This document shows positions 43,920 through 55,293 of a DNA stretch of 64,000 nt, in pieces. A program made the translations under genes and the position numbers. Within the stretch, counting starts at the first letter, position 1. Each line of letters opens with the position of its first letter. The notes beneath the pieces are model-generated. The model was not told the DNA's origin and searched no databases. It saw only the letters and a list, made by a program, of their open reading frames with translations. Origin of the DNA: Diploptera punctata (lineage: Eukaryota; Arthropoda; Insecta; Blattodea; Blaberidae); the NCBI GenBank assembly GCA_030220185.1, contig JASPKZ010000419.1, forward strand, positions 3,305,501-3,369,500, written 5' to 3'.

Positions 43920-45590
43920 TAACTACATCAGCTATATATGTTTATTTAAAAAATCGCAAAAGTAGATGAAAATTAAATCATAAGTTCATGTAATAATAAC
44001 ATAAATGACACCATATCATCTTTGGATAACATCTATGATGATTTGTAGAACAGAGTATCTAACAAATAAGAAATATGCTAACGAAATAAAAAACAGTAAC
44101 CGATACTGTGCTGCGTTCTAATATAGCCTAAACTACCAAAATAAACATTTTTGTAGCTGAAAGTTGAATGATCGTGTAGGCAAATTTCGGAATCTCTTAA
44201 GAATCTCTTAATATAGTTCATAACTTGTGGTATGTTGCAATATTCATAGATGCTCATCTCATTAGAATAGCCTTCACCAATTCAAAAGCGTACCTTTCTT
44301 TACAAATGCCAATTGTTCTTTAAAATATATGTGAGAGTTTCTACGTTTGTGTTGTCTTTGAAGCAGAAAATTCTACGAAACAATCACTTAAAGTAACATT
44401 ATACAGTAGTCATATGAAGATGCACATATTTTGTTTTTTCAAGAGCTTAGTTCTATAATAGAAGACCAGAAATAAACATAGCAACTTGCGTATTGTAATT
44501 CACTTTTCCTTTGCCATAAAAATTGCCATATACTATTAAACAGTTTTCCATAATTGTATCTAAGCTACCTAATTTTGTAGTTATAGGCCTAGCTACTGAT
44601 TTTGTATTTATATTGGCTTTAACCCTTAAATTGACAACATATCCTATAACATAAAATGGTTTAATTTGTTTAATATTTTAATAAAACAGTATAAATACGA
44701 GTGAGTATAATATATTTAAATGTGTGTCGAATTACACAATATACAATAATAACTTGTTTTTTTCATGATTTTGTTCTCGCTGTAGTCTAAATGATTAGAT
44801 AATTGTCATGAGAAATTAATTTTTCGCCAATTTAAGGGCCACTTCATTATTTGATCTGTTGAATTGTAGTTATAATATTATGCAACAGTTAGTCTACTTG
44901 TTGATTTTGGATCATGGATGTCTGAAAAAATTGGCTTAATTTACTCAAATTATTATGTAAATTTATTTAGTTTACAAAGTTAGAATAATTTTGAAATTTT
45001 ACTTTATGTAATTTATCTTATTTAACAAGTCTAATTGTGTAATGTATATTTCAACTTACGAATAATAATGTTTCCATCTTGTCTTCAAACGACTGCTGGA
45101 TACACACTACTAGATCATAAAAAGATGAAAACATCTAGAAAAATTGTACATTGAACTTTAGAAAACAAAATTTCTGATTATAAGTCGAGTTCAGATTTTT
45201 ATGTAAATACCATTCTATTAATATGTAGTGAAATAGTCAAAATATGTAATATTTATTACAAAGAATCAACATTTATTATTTAACAAAATACTGTGTTATT
45301 CTATGTCCAAACGTTTCTTCTTATATTTTTTCTCATAAAATTCACTAATTGAATAAAAACATTAAGGTTACTATGTTTATACTACCAATGATAAAGTAAC
45401 AAAGAATCCAGAAATATCTTCGTGCAAAAGGGTATACTTAATGTATTTTAGACAGAGGCCCTGAACCTAAATTAACATATATAGGTCATAATATTACTAA
45501 AAAAAAGACATAATAGAACAGAGCGGAAAATTGAACTTTACCGTTATTTTCATCTATATTTACTTATTTTCTAGGTGTTTAAATTTATAT
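43920..45590. other. AT-rich DNA without recognisable genes
   Basis: Nothing recognised apart from short stretches rich in ATATGTAAT, which also occur near 18540 and 50100 and may be remnants of an old repeat. Confidence 0.4.
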
Positions 45591-45790
45591 ACAGGATGTA
45601 AATGAATTACATCGCACAAATTCAACTGCTTAACAGAGGGGTATTATACAAGTAATTCGAGATAGGCAAACAACGGTCTACGAGGAAAAATGGGCGAGTT
45701 ATACTGAATCATATTAATCGATAACTAATACAGACAAATCAACAGTAGAGCAAAGTACGAGACAAAATTATACTAGAATAACTTCAGATC

Positions 45791-47103
45791 ACTACAGGGG
45801 CATCTCATTACTTTCAACTTCGTACAAAATTCTAACAAATGTATTAGTCAGCAGACTTACTCCCTATATTGATGACATTCTAGGAGATCATCAATGTGCA
45901 TTTAGAAGAAACAGGTCTACAACAGATCAGATGTTTAGTATAAGACAGATTTTAGAAAAGAAATGGGAATATAATGGTACTGTACATCAACTATATGTAG
46001 ACTTCAAAAAAGCATATGATTCAATTAAGAGGGAGAAGTTATATAGTATCCTGCTGGAGTTCGGAATTCCTAAAAAGTCAGTTAGACTTATACGAATGTG
46101 TCTAAATGGCTCAAAGAGTAGGGTGCGTGTAGGCAAACAGTTTTCAGACACTTTTGAAATCCAGAATGGGTTGAAGCAAGGAGATGCACTATCTCCTCTA
46201 CTATTTAATTTTGTACTAGAGCATGCCATTAAATCTTTAGAGGGTGAGGAAGGCTTACAACTGAATGGTATTAATAAGCTGTTAGTTTATGCTGATGATG
46301 TAGTACTACTGGCCGATAGCGAGGAGGCCAACACGCACACACTATTGAGTAACACTAAGAAATTAGGACTGGAAGTAAATATCACTAAAACTAAATATAT
46401 GGTCACACGTAGAAATTCAGTATATAATGGAAATGGACAGCTAATGACAATTGAGGGAAATTTTGAGGAAGTGGCTGAATTCAAATACCTAGGAACAATA
46501 ATCACAAATAGGAATGAGATGCACAAAGAAATTAAACATAGGCTCAATTCTGGAAATGCGTGCTATAATGCATTGCAGAGACTCTTGATGTCCCAACTCC
46601 TTTCAAAAAACGTTAAACTGAGAATAATAAAACTATTATTCTACCAGTTATATTATATGGGTGCGAAACATGGACTCTTACTTTAAAGGAGGAAAGGAGA
46701 TTACGAGTATTTGAGAATAAAGTACTTAGGAAAATTTTTGGACCAAAGAGAGATGAACAGACAGGTGAATGGAGAAGACTACATAACAATGAACTACATG
46801 GTCTTTATAGGAAGCCAGATATAATAAGAACAGTTAAGTCTCATAGACTGCGATGGGCAGGGCAGGTTGCGCGTATGGGGAATGAAAGACGTGCATGGAA
46901 ACTTCTTGTAGGAAAGCCAGAAGGAAAGCGCCCAGTTGGTAGACCAAGAATGAGGTGGGAGAACAACATTAACTATGATTTGAGGGAAGTAGATTATACG
47001 GGGAATGATTGGAAAGCATTGGCTCAGGATAGGGATATGTGGAGAGCTTATGTCCGCGCGGCCATGAACCTACGGGTTCGATAGTGCCAGTGAGTAAGTA
47101 AGT
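45791..47103 (+). mobile_element. 5'-truncated RTE inserted in mariner-like copy 2
   Basis: Begins at ACTACAGGGGCATCTCATTA (the middle of the RT region of the full-length copy) and ends in AGTAAGTAAGT. ATAACTTCAGATC flanks it at 45778-45790 and 47104-47116, a perfect 13-bp target-site duplication. This is target-primed reverse transcription with 5' truncation. Confidence 0.95.
45931..47084 (+). pseudogene. RTE reverse transcriptase and C-terminal tail (truncated copy)
   Basis: Frame 45931-46686 has RT motifs: VDFKKAYDSIKREKLYSIL, GLKQGDALSPLLFNFVLEHA, and the catalytic YADDVVLLAD. Nine bases (ILK codons) are missing after SEE compared with the 50.6-kb copy. One frameshift near 46640 leads to the second frame with VFENKVLRKIFGPKRDEQTG, MGNERRAWKLLVGKPEGKRP and YVRAAMNLRVR to the stop at 47082-47084. 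Apart from truncation this is among the best preserved copies here. Confidence 0.9.
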
Positions 47104-47317
47104 AAGTATAACTTCAGATCTCTATATTAATTCCGATATCCTAATTTATAATAATTTATCAACAACGTTTATGAAGTATTGGTTTATCAAATTCCTTAAA
47201 ATATTGATCTGAGCAAATGATTACACGCCACTGCAACTGGTTAAACCCGAATCTGTACAATTTGAACCTTAGCTCAGAGTGAAACACGCATAATCCGTGT
47301 AGTTAACGTGTGGCTTA

Positions 47318-47380
47318 ATGGTTAACGCGATGGATTTCAGAGTCGAACATTGATGGTAGAAATCACGGCAGGCCAATTTT
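47318..47380 (+). pseudogene. tRNA-like module in mariner-like copy 2
   Basis: GTGGCTTAATGGTTAACGCG (A-box side) and a weak B box around GGTAGAAATCAC, followed by CTTCGTTTTTTT as in copy 1. Confidence 0.45.
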
Positions 47381-47554
47381 CTTCGTTTTTTTTTTGTTTC
47401 TTTACGTGTGTACTTTGATATGTTGACACTGAAATTTGTTCAGTATAGGCTGCGCAAAGTACCTACTTCCATATTGGTTATTACATTAACATCTGATTAA
47501 AAGTTACTTCAGTATTAGTTGCATAACATGAAAGCATTATGTAAAATCTTTACA

Positions 47555-48560
47555 GTTATGCTGAACTTGCCGAAATGCATCTAATTTATGGCGCAGCACA
47601 ACGTAATGGTGCAAGAGCTGCTTGTATGTACGCGTAGCGGTTATCCTAATAGACGCCATCCTCACCGAACAACCCTCGTGTCTGTTGATAGGCGTTTGCG
47701 GGAGCATGGGACGTTAAAGGTAAACAGAGTAGACGCCGGTGAAAGACGTACGCGCCGCACTTGCAGAGTTCGAAGAAAATGTTCTTCATAGGGTGGAAGA
47801 TCATCCTTCTACTAGTACTCGTGTTATCGCACGTGTTATGGGCACGAACCATCAAACCATATGGAAAGTCCTGCACGAAGACCAGCTCTATCCCTTTCAT
47901 CTGATAAAAGTACAAGCCTTATTACAGCCAGTTGACTTGGCTCAAGGGTACAATTTTGTAATTGGACTTTGCTGCAGCCACCGCTCTTCTTTTGCTTGGT
48001 GTTATTCATTGATGAGGCAATATTAAACACGGATTGTTCTGAACTCAAAGGACAGTCATATGTGGGATTATGAAAATCCTCATACCATCTTTGAGAGAGG
48101 TCACCAGCAGAGATTTTCGGTGAACGTATGGGTAGGCATTTATTTCTGACCACATCTTTGGCCCCTACCTCCTTCCCCAGGTATTAAATTGTGTCATTTA
48201 TAAGACATTTTTACAGCACGTCCTACCTAGATTGCTAGAAGAAGTTCCTCTTCACATCAGACTCCTCCCCATTTCTGCGGGAATGTGCGAAATTATTTGG
48301 ATGAAGTGTATTCTGGCCACTGGATATATGTAGGAAGAGGTGTTCAAATGTAGTGTGGCCAGCTCGCTCTCCAGATTTCTGTCCACTTGGTTATTTTTGT
48401 GGGGACACCTGAAAACACTGGTGTATGCGAGCCCTGTTGATACAAATAAACTGTTAGTCGCACACATAATAGCAGCATGTGATCTGCGAGACACCTAGTA
48501 TTTTGAACGGGATACGAGAATTCTTTAGTCACCGATGTCGTCTGTATTGTGAGAATGGAG
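47555..48560 (+). pseudogene. Mariner-like transposase (DUF4817 type), decayed
   Basis: In order: GYPNRRHPHRTTLVSVDRRL and LREHGTLKVNRVDAGERRTR; then, after a frameshift, EDHPSTSTRVIARVMGTNHQ, TIWKVLHEDQLYPFHLIKVQ; decayed DDE region with ERGHQQRFSVNVWVGI; then FLWGHLKTLVYASPVD. HTH and DDE order as in copy 1; the two copies share little nucleotide identity, so they are old. Several frameshifts and stops. Confidence 0.85.
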
Positions 48561-48984
48561 GTAGCCAATCTTAACAATTTCTCTGATGAGTCTGTAGGTG
48601 CTTTAATTTTTTTTCTGGTTTACTCAAATATATTGTTTCTTATTTCTCCAGTAACATTATGTATGCCATGTGTACATACACTGTACCTCTTCATATTATT
48701 ATTCTTGTGATCGCTGCACTATCATTTATTTACGTACATAAGTACTCTACAATTCCACATTTTATTTACGAAACCTATTGTACTCTACAGTATCATTATT
48801 ACAACATTTTAAACAATTGTCTGTACAATACGTACGTAGATAGTTTTGTAACTCATGCACAGGGCCGACATTCCAATACCGTATTCTGTAAAATAATGAA
48901 TAAACAATTAAATCAGAAGTAAATCTACGTACGTAACTAATTTACAGAACGTACATAATAAAGGAAGAAAGAAAAAAGTGTACA

Positions 48985-49080
48985 CATACTGTACGTAGTT
49001 TCGAACGGGATGCATCAATCTTACATATGCGTCGGTAAGTAAGACTGGTATAACCACTGAGCCAAATGCGTATGCTTGTT
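48985..49080 (-). pseudogene. tRNA-like module, right arm of mariner-like copy 2
   Basis: Minus strand TTTGGCTCAGTGGTTATACC (A-box side) with a weak CCCGTTCGAAAC B box. Copy 1 has a comparable minus-strand module at 40985-41085. Confidence 0.45.
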
Positions 49081-49279
49081 ACAAGTTACAATCTCTGTAT
49101 CATATTATTTCCATTTTAATTTGACATAATCAGTGGCGTGCCAACCAATTTACAAATTGTATCATAACTTGGACATTTTTATTCGTAGACCATTAGTTTA
49201 TTATCTCGAATTGCTTATATAATACTCCTCTATACGCAGTTAAATTAATGCGGTATAGTTCATTTACACCCTGTATATA

Positions 49280-50520
49280 CAACTCTCAAAATACAGTACT
49301 TACAGTTTTCTTGCACTTCAACAAATTATTTGACACATAATGAACAAGGTGTATAGTAGGCTTACAACACTATTTTAGCGTTTGTGATAAAAGGCATAAT
49401 CGATAGTTGTCCACGACCAATCTTTTTTTTTGGCAGAATACGATGAGGCAGTCAAAGTAATTTTCATCTGCGTTCACTGACTTTTACCCACAGCAATATA
49501 GACCTACTAGTAAAAACAAAAAACTGAAAATAGACGAAATCAGAAATTTTCCACACTTAATTTCGTGCACAATATTTGTGTTCTATCCTGTTATTCCTCA
49601 CTCCGCCCCAGAATAACTAGCATTGGAAAATGTTGTTTTATATTCTTAAAGTGTATTCAATTTTGAAAGAGTTATCTTTAACAACATCAGGAAGTAATGG
49701 AGCTCCCTATTTTGTTTATCCTGGTATAATTAGAAATAGTAGAAACTAATAAACCTCTCACTCACCCTCATACTCAATTTGATGGGGAAGAGGAAGCAAA
49801 TATTTTTTAGCATTTGAATCGATTTGGAAAGATACGAAAAATAACTCAAAACTATAAACCTTAATGAATGTTTGCATTTTGTTTACTTGCGGGATGTTGC
49901 ATGTACTTTTTCCGGAGAAAATAAAAAATTCAGCAGCATTGACTACACTACGTTTAGTGATATAGCGATATGACAATGACCTGTCAAACGTATGAGCCTG
50001 CAAACAAAATTGAGAACAAATCATACACAAATTTTACCTGCTTACTAGCACTGTACACAAAACATTTTTATGAACTTACATTTGAAGATCATTTTATATA
50101 AAAATATGTAATATTCTAATAAATATGTAGTAATGAGTAAAGTATGTAAAAATATGTAATATCAAACTGGAGTATAAGGTCTCGATTTATGTGAATCGTC
50201 AACATTTTCTGTTATTACGAAAGAACATGCCAAGGAAATAAATATGTAATTACATACGAACCCATACTGTATGCTAATTATAAATCAAGATGGATGCAAC
50301 ACGTTCATTGAATTGGATATCATATGATACCCAAGCTGATGTCAATCTATCAATCTGCTGGAAGATGACAAGTACGTCCATTCAATGTGAGTGGGTAGTC
50401 AAAAATGCTTAAATTTTCAATTTTTTCCCCCCTTTTTTTTTAATTATTTGCACATTAAGAATGATATCCTCAAGTTTTATTGCTATAATGGAAATGTAAA
50501 TCTGTAAAAAAAATATTCTT
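49280..50520. other. AT-rich DNA without recognisable genes
   Basis: Nothing recognised. Confidence 0.4.
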
Positions 50521-50578
50521 ATACAGTAAGACTTGTTTAATCCGGAACGTGAATAATGCGCAAATCTGTCCAATGTGA

Positions 50579-50720
50579 CCCTCCATGGTATCTTTACCTT
50601 GTCGTGGTGGAGTGGCTTGCGTGCTTAAATGGTCCTGAGAGCTATGCCGGCGGTAGCATTGCTGCCGATAGGGTTACCCATGCCGGACTGGTCGAAGGTG
50701 ATAAGCCAGACGAAATAAGT
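50579..50720 (+). ncRNA. Candidate HDV-like ribozyme at the RTE 5' end
   Basis: The first bases CCCTCCA can pair with TGGAGTGG about 30 nt later (P1). Between them lies a 3-bp P3 candidate ACC/GGT closing a TTGTCGT loop, and TGGTATC could pair with GATAAGCCA downstream as P2. RTE and related insect elements are known to carry HDV-like ribozymes that free their 5' end. The 15889-15570 minus-strand copy keeps the same block. The fold was traced by eye only. Confidence 0.35.
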
Positions 50721-50933
50721 ATCTTGGTCAAAAGAGTAAAGATCTTTCACCGTAAAAATACAACCGTCAAGAAATGCGGACATGGGTTCTACTGGGGTAA
50801 AATTTTCCGGAGGTCAAATAGTCCCCCATTCGGTTCTCAGGGCGGGGACTACTTCAGGGAATCCATGCCAAAGGCTCAAACACAAAAGATAGATTTGCTT
50901 CTTTATATATGGGGCTTAAATCCATTGCACTAG
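50580..50933 (+). CDS. Small ORF in the RTE 5' region
   Basis: An open frame reading PPWYLYLVVVEWLACLNGP, then DRVTHAGLVEGDKPDE, KKCGHGFYWGKIFRRSNS and GGDYFRESMP. The same frame is open in the minus-strand copy at 15570-15888 with about 16 substitutions and no indels over 290 bp. No in-element ATG precedes it in the first codons (the available ATG lies in the flanking DNA), so translation is uncertain. It may be conserved RNA rather than protein. Confidence 0.3.
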   Translation, partial: PPWYLYLVVVEWLACLNGPESYAGGSIAADRVTHAGLVEGDKPDEISILVKRVKIFHRKNTTVKKCGHGFYWGKIFRRSNSPPFGSQGGDYFRESMPKAQTQKIDLLLYIWGLNPLH

Positions 50934-50964
50934 TCTGCCACGTTAGAATTAATAATAATTTTTG

Positions 50965-51972
50965 GGGACATGTTCATAAGAACATGGAATGTTAGGACTT
51001 TATACAATAGCGGGGCACTAGAGATTTTAATGCGGGAATTAGATAAATCGCCTTGGATATAGTCGCTTTACAGGAAGTTAGGTGGCCAGGAGAAGGTAGT
51101 CAGGAATCAGGAAGTTTTTGCATTATACTACGGGGGTGCAGAAAGACCTGCATTTGGAACGGGTTTTTTAGTCAGAAGGAGGATACTATCCGCTAACCGA
51201 GATATTAAGTTTGTTAGTGATAGGATATCATACATAATTCTAAAGGGTAAACGACATGATTTTATAATTGTAAATGTACATGCCCCCACAGAAGATAAAG
51301 ATGACAAGATCAAGGATGAGTTCTATGGAGAATTAGAATGCATATTTGATAGCTTTTTCACGATATCATATGAAAATTGTCTTAGGAGATTTTAATGCAA
51401 AAGTGGGGCAGGAAGATATATTCAAACTAACAATAGGCAAATTCAGTCTTCATGAAGATAGTAATGACAACGGGGTTAGATTAGTCACATTTGCCACATC
51501 AAAGAATCTCATTGTTAAGAGCACAACATTTCAGCATAAGGATATTCATAAATACACCTGGACATCCCCAGATGGAGAAACTCGGAACCAGATAGATCAT
51601 GTATTAGTGGATAAACGCTGGCACAGTAGCATCATTGATGTTAGATCAGTTAGAGGGACAGACTGCAATTCGGATCATCATCTGGTCAGAGTGAAAATCA
51701 GACAACGGCTATCGCTTATGAGAGGAACAAACGCTAAAGATGATTCTGTAAAGTATGATTTAAAAAACTTGAAAAATGATGAATTGCGGCAAGAATACCA
51801 AATCAAAATTGCTAATAGATTTGAAATACTGGAATCTTCAGATGACAATGTGGCAAACGAAGACGAAACTGATATAAATAAAGAATGGGAGACTATAAGA
51901 GATACTATTAAATTGTCAGCATCAGAAAGCATTGGTTGTTTAAAAAAAGAGGCAAAACAAGAAATGGTTTGA
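50965..51972 (+). pseudogene. RTE AP-type endonuclease domain
   Basis: Fragments of the APE-like endonuclease that nicks target DNA: TWNVRTLYNSG at the start, ALQEVRW (catalytic Glu), IIVNVHAPTEDKDDKIKDEF, VLGDFNAKVG, YTWTSPDG..NQIDHVLVD and SDHHLVRVKI (catalytic Asp-His). Frameshifts near 51055, 51130 and 51350 break it. The frame 51346-51972 carries the second half and the linker. The domain order matches the RTE clade. Confidence 0.9.
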
Positions 51973-52015
51973 TGAGGAATGTGCCGACATTGTAAAGAAA
52001 AGAACGCTAGCAAAA

Positions 52016-53344
52016 ATGAAATGGTTACACGAGCCAAAAGAGGTAAATTTAGAGCAATTGGGTAGTGTTAGACGGGAAACCACCAAGTTACTAAAGAGTA
52101 AAAAGAGGGAATATTTGAGAGAGAAGATTAATGATCTTGAAATGAATGCAAAAAATAGGAACATAAGAGAATTATATCAGGGAATTAGTATAGAGAAGAA
52201 AGGGTTTCAGGCTAGAACAAACATAATTCGGAATGAAAATGGGGATATGATTGCAGATTCCAGGAGTACATTAAATAGATGGAAAAGTTACTTTAATCAG
52301 CTATTAAATGTACATACAAAACCGGACATTGAGGAGGATAAGTTACAGACAGCAGAAATGCTAGTCGCAGAACCAAGTTCATTAGAGGTTAAAATGGCGA
52401 TTGAAAAATTGAAGTTGTATAAAGCATCAGGTTCAGATGAGATCCCAGCAGAACTGATAAAATCAGGGGGAGAAAAATTGATGAACAAGATACGTTGGTT
52501 GCTTAGTATGATTTGGGAAAGAGTAGCTCTTCCAGATGAATGGAAGGAATCAATTATCGTACCAATTTATAAGAAAGGAGATAAACTGATTGCAACAACT
52601 ACAGGGGCATCTCAATACTTTCAACTTCGTAAAATTCTAACAAATATATTAGTAAGCAGACTTACTCCCTATATTGATGACATTCTAGGAGATCATCAAT
52701 GTGGATTTATAATAAACAGGTCTACAACAGATCAAATTTTTAGTATAAGACAGATTTTAGAAAAGAAATGGGAATATAATGGTACTGTACATCAACTATA
52801 TGTAGACTTCAAAAAAGCATATGATTCAATTAAGAGGGAGAAGTTATATAGTATCCTGCTGGAGTTCGGAATTCCTAAAAAGTCAGTTAGACTTATACGA
52901 ATGTGTCTAAATGGCTCAAAGAGTAGGGTGCGTGTAGGCAAACAGTTTCCAGACACTTTTGAAATCCAGAATGGGTTGAAACAAGGAGATGCACTATCTC
53001 CTCTACTATTTAATTTTGTACTAGAGCATGCCATTAACTATTTAGAGAATGAGGAAGGCTTACAACTGAATGGTATTAATAAGCTGTTAGTTTATGCTGA
53101 TGATGTAGTACTACTGGCCGATAGCGAGGAGATACTAAAGGCCAACACGCACACCCTATTGAGTAACACTAAGAAATTGGGACTGGAAGTAAATATCAGT
53201 AAAACTAAATATATGGTCACAAGTAGAAATTCAGTATATAATGGAAATGGACAGCTAATGACAAATAAGGGAAATTTTGTGGAAGTGGCTGAATTCAAAT
53301 ACCTAGGAACAATAATCACAAATAGGAATGAGACACACAAATAA
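52016..53344 (+). pseudogene. RTE reverse transcriptase domain
   Basis: A 442-codon open frame. From the N-terminus: linker with charged helices; RT motifs KASGSDEIPAELIKSGGEKL, WKESIIVPIYKKGDK, VDFKKAYDSIKREKLYSIL, GLKQGDALSPLLFNFVLEHA and YADDVVLLAD (catalytic Asp pair near residue 360); FKYLGTIITNRNETHK ends at a TAA that replaces the expected continuation. Upstream it is joined to the endonuclease by a frameshift near 51960. The region corresponding to NYR in motif 2 (ASQYFQLRKI) is damaged. Inactive as it stands. Confidence 0.92.
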
Positions 53345-53896
53345 TTTAAACATATGCTCAATTCTGGAAATGCATGCTATTATGCATTGCAGAGACTTTT
53401 GATGTCCCAACTCCTTTAAAAAAAACGTTAAGCTGAAAATATATAAAACTATTATTCTACCAGTTATATTATATGGGTGCGAAACATACACTCTTACTTT
53501 AAGGGAGGAAAGGAGATTACGAGTATTTGAGAATAAAGTTCTTAGGAAAATTTTTGGACCAAAGAGAGATGAACAGACAGGTGAATGGAGAAGACTACAT
53601 AACCATGAACTACATGGTCTTTATAGGAAGCCATATATAATAACAGTTAAGTCTCGTAGACTGCGATGGGCAGACATGTTGCACGTATGGGGAATGAAAG
53701 ACGTGTATGGAAGCTTCTTGTAGGAAAGCCAGAGGGAAAATGTCCAGTTGGTAGACCAAGAATGAGGTGGGGGAACAACATTAACTATGATTTGAGGGAA
53801 GTAGATTATACAGGGAATGATTGGAAAGCATTGGCTCAGGATAGGGACATATGGAGAGCTTATGTCCGCGCGGCCATGAACCTACGGGTTCGATAG
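53345..53896 (+). pseudogene. RTE C-terminal tail
   Basis: After the stop at 53342-53344 the coding continues in pieces: VFENKVLRKIFGPKRDEQTG, MGNERRVWKLLVGKPEGKCP, GRPRMRWGNNINYDLREVDY and YVRAAMNLRVR. A base missing near 53673 shifts the frame. This tail is the segment found in most RTE fragments here. Confidence 0.9.
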
Positions 53897-54299
53897 TGCC
53901 AGTGAGTAAGTAAGTATCTGTCCAATGTGAACAAATTTATTGTTCCCGGCGTAATAATAGTAATTTTACGTGTATTTATTTTGCATAAAACGGAATCTAT
54001 CCAACGCGGAATCGGAAGGATATTTCTATACAATTCACGAAAAAAAATTATAAAGTGGAAAAACAGAGAAAATGAAATAATTAGTTTCCACATCATTGAA
54101 TAACCGTTAGGCCGAAAACAATATGGAATGTTTCCTGTCGCCTGGTGAATTCTACATATACCTGAAATTTTCTTTCGGCCTCACTGCACACCCATTATGC
54201 GAAATACAGATACTGTACCTGTCTTACAAATAACCATTGCCCTGTAAAATCTTAAATTAATTTAAATTCTGAGACCGATCTTTCCCAGGTAGCGTTCTG

Positions 54300-54930
54300 A
54301 ATTTACGAATTATAGATGGGTAAAACGTATGTTTCATTACCCTTAAACGAAAAAGTGAAAGGGATTAAACATAAAAATCTCTCAGTGCGCAAATAATGCC
54401 TAATTTAAATGTGGAACACTCAGGTTTATGAGACGTTTAAAACACAATGAAAAGATAATGAATGCACGTATGCAAGGAAATATAAAAAATAAGTGAAAGC
54501 TAAAAAAAGTAAATAAAAAAAGGAAATAAATCGACGAAATAGCGTGGGAGCGTTTTACAACTGCACTATCAAAAAATCTCCAAATTTTCGGAGCGATGCT
54601 CCAAAGTCAAGCTCTGGCTGTTGCTGAATCCCTAGGGAATAACAATTTCAATGCATCTTCAGGTTGGATGGACAGTTTTAAAAGACGACACAATGTAATG
54701 TGGAATGAAATTTGCGAGGAAATCAAAGGATGTGGATAAAAATGTAGTTAGTGAGCGGAAACCGAAACTGCATATTTTAATTTCAGGATACGCGCCTAAG
54801 AGACATTTTCAACGCTGACGAAACGGGACTGTTTTTTCGCGGATTACCGTCGAAGTCGCTCATACATACTATACTTCACTTTTCAACGGCAGCAGAACTA
54901 CAATTAATCCAAATTACGTAAAAACGACAT
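54300..54930 (+). pseudogene. pogo/Tigger-like transposase remnant
   Basis: A CENP-B-type DNA-binding remnant (ALSKNLQIFGAMLQSQALAV and FNASSGWMDSFKRRHNV, about 54555-54700) and, after stops, the start of the DDE domain (RDIFNADETGLFFRGLPSKS, about 54795-54860). The rest of the catalytic domain is gone. Confidence 0.8.
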
Positions 54931-55046
54931 ATACGGTACTCTATAATCTAAGATTTTTATTAAGTTTTAGTTTTTTATAATACGGAATTTTGTCTAATGC
55001 GGAGAAAATGGTCCCATGCGATTCCGCTTTGATCAAATTTTACTAT

Positions 55047-55068
55047 ATATATATATATATATATATTG
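55047..55068. repeat. (TA)n microsatellite
   Basis: TA run between the pogo-like end and the Mutator-like element. Confidence 0.9.
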
Positions 55069-55293
55069 TATATATGCACCCTTTAAATTGTGGTTACGCC
55101 CCCGTCATGTTTTAGTTTTCAACCCTAATGTCTGAGATTCCAATCGTAGAGTTTATGAACGCACACCATTGAAAATATACATTTTTACCTTTCTATTTGT
55201 ACCACTGTCTCTCTTTAAATCCTAGATTATTTTACGTTTACATTCTGTGAGTTTTGAATTGAACGTGTGTTTTTTCATGAGAAAAACAAGAAA

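Larger units (their letters stand above)
45592..49278 (+). mobile_element. DUF4817-type mariner-like element, copy 2
   Basis: Ends form inverted repeats of about 95 bp: ACAGGATGTAAATGAATTAC at the left, and the complement of TACACCCTGTATATAC at the right, with matching GAGGGGTATTATACAAGTAAT / ATTGCTTATATAATACTCCTC blocks and TA-rich flanks. The interior carries a decayed transposase, tRNA-like modules on both sides, and a later RTE insertion (45791-47103). Confidence 0.85.
50579..53915 (+). mobile_element. Full-length RTE-clade retrotransposon
   Basis: Flanked by a perfect 15-bp duplication ATCTGTCCAATGTGA (50564-50578 and 53916-53930). It starts CCCTCCATGGTATCTTTACC and ends TGCCAGTGAGTAAGTAAGT. 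Layout: 5' region with a possible ribozyme and small ORF, AP-type endonuclease, reverse transcriptase, C-terminal tail, then a short GTAA-repeat 3' end without poly(A), all typical of RTE. It is the reference copy for the many fragments in this window. Confidence 0.95.
50524..55046 (+). mobile_element. pogo/Tigger-like DNA transposon split by an RTE
   Basis: Left end CAGTAAGACTTGTTTAATCC and the complement of GATCAAATTTTACTATA at the right are diverged inverted repeats of the CAGTNNAAC type, next to TA. Without the RTE (3,337 bp plus one 15-bp duplication) the element is about 1.17 kb. The interior holds CENP-B-type and DDE remnants. Confidence 0.7.

Noticed and set aside
45987..46547. Minus-strand frames opposite the RTE reverse transcriptase
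   Set aside because: Shadow frames of the plus-strand RT; the same shadows appear opposite the second copy at 52792-53361.
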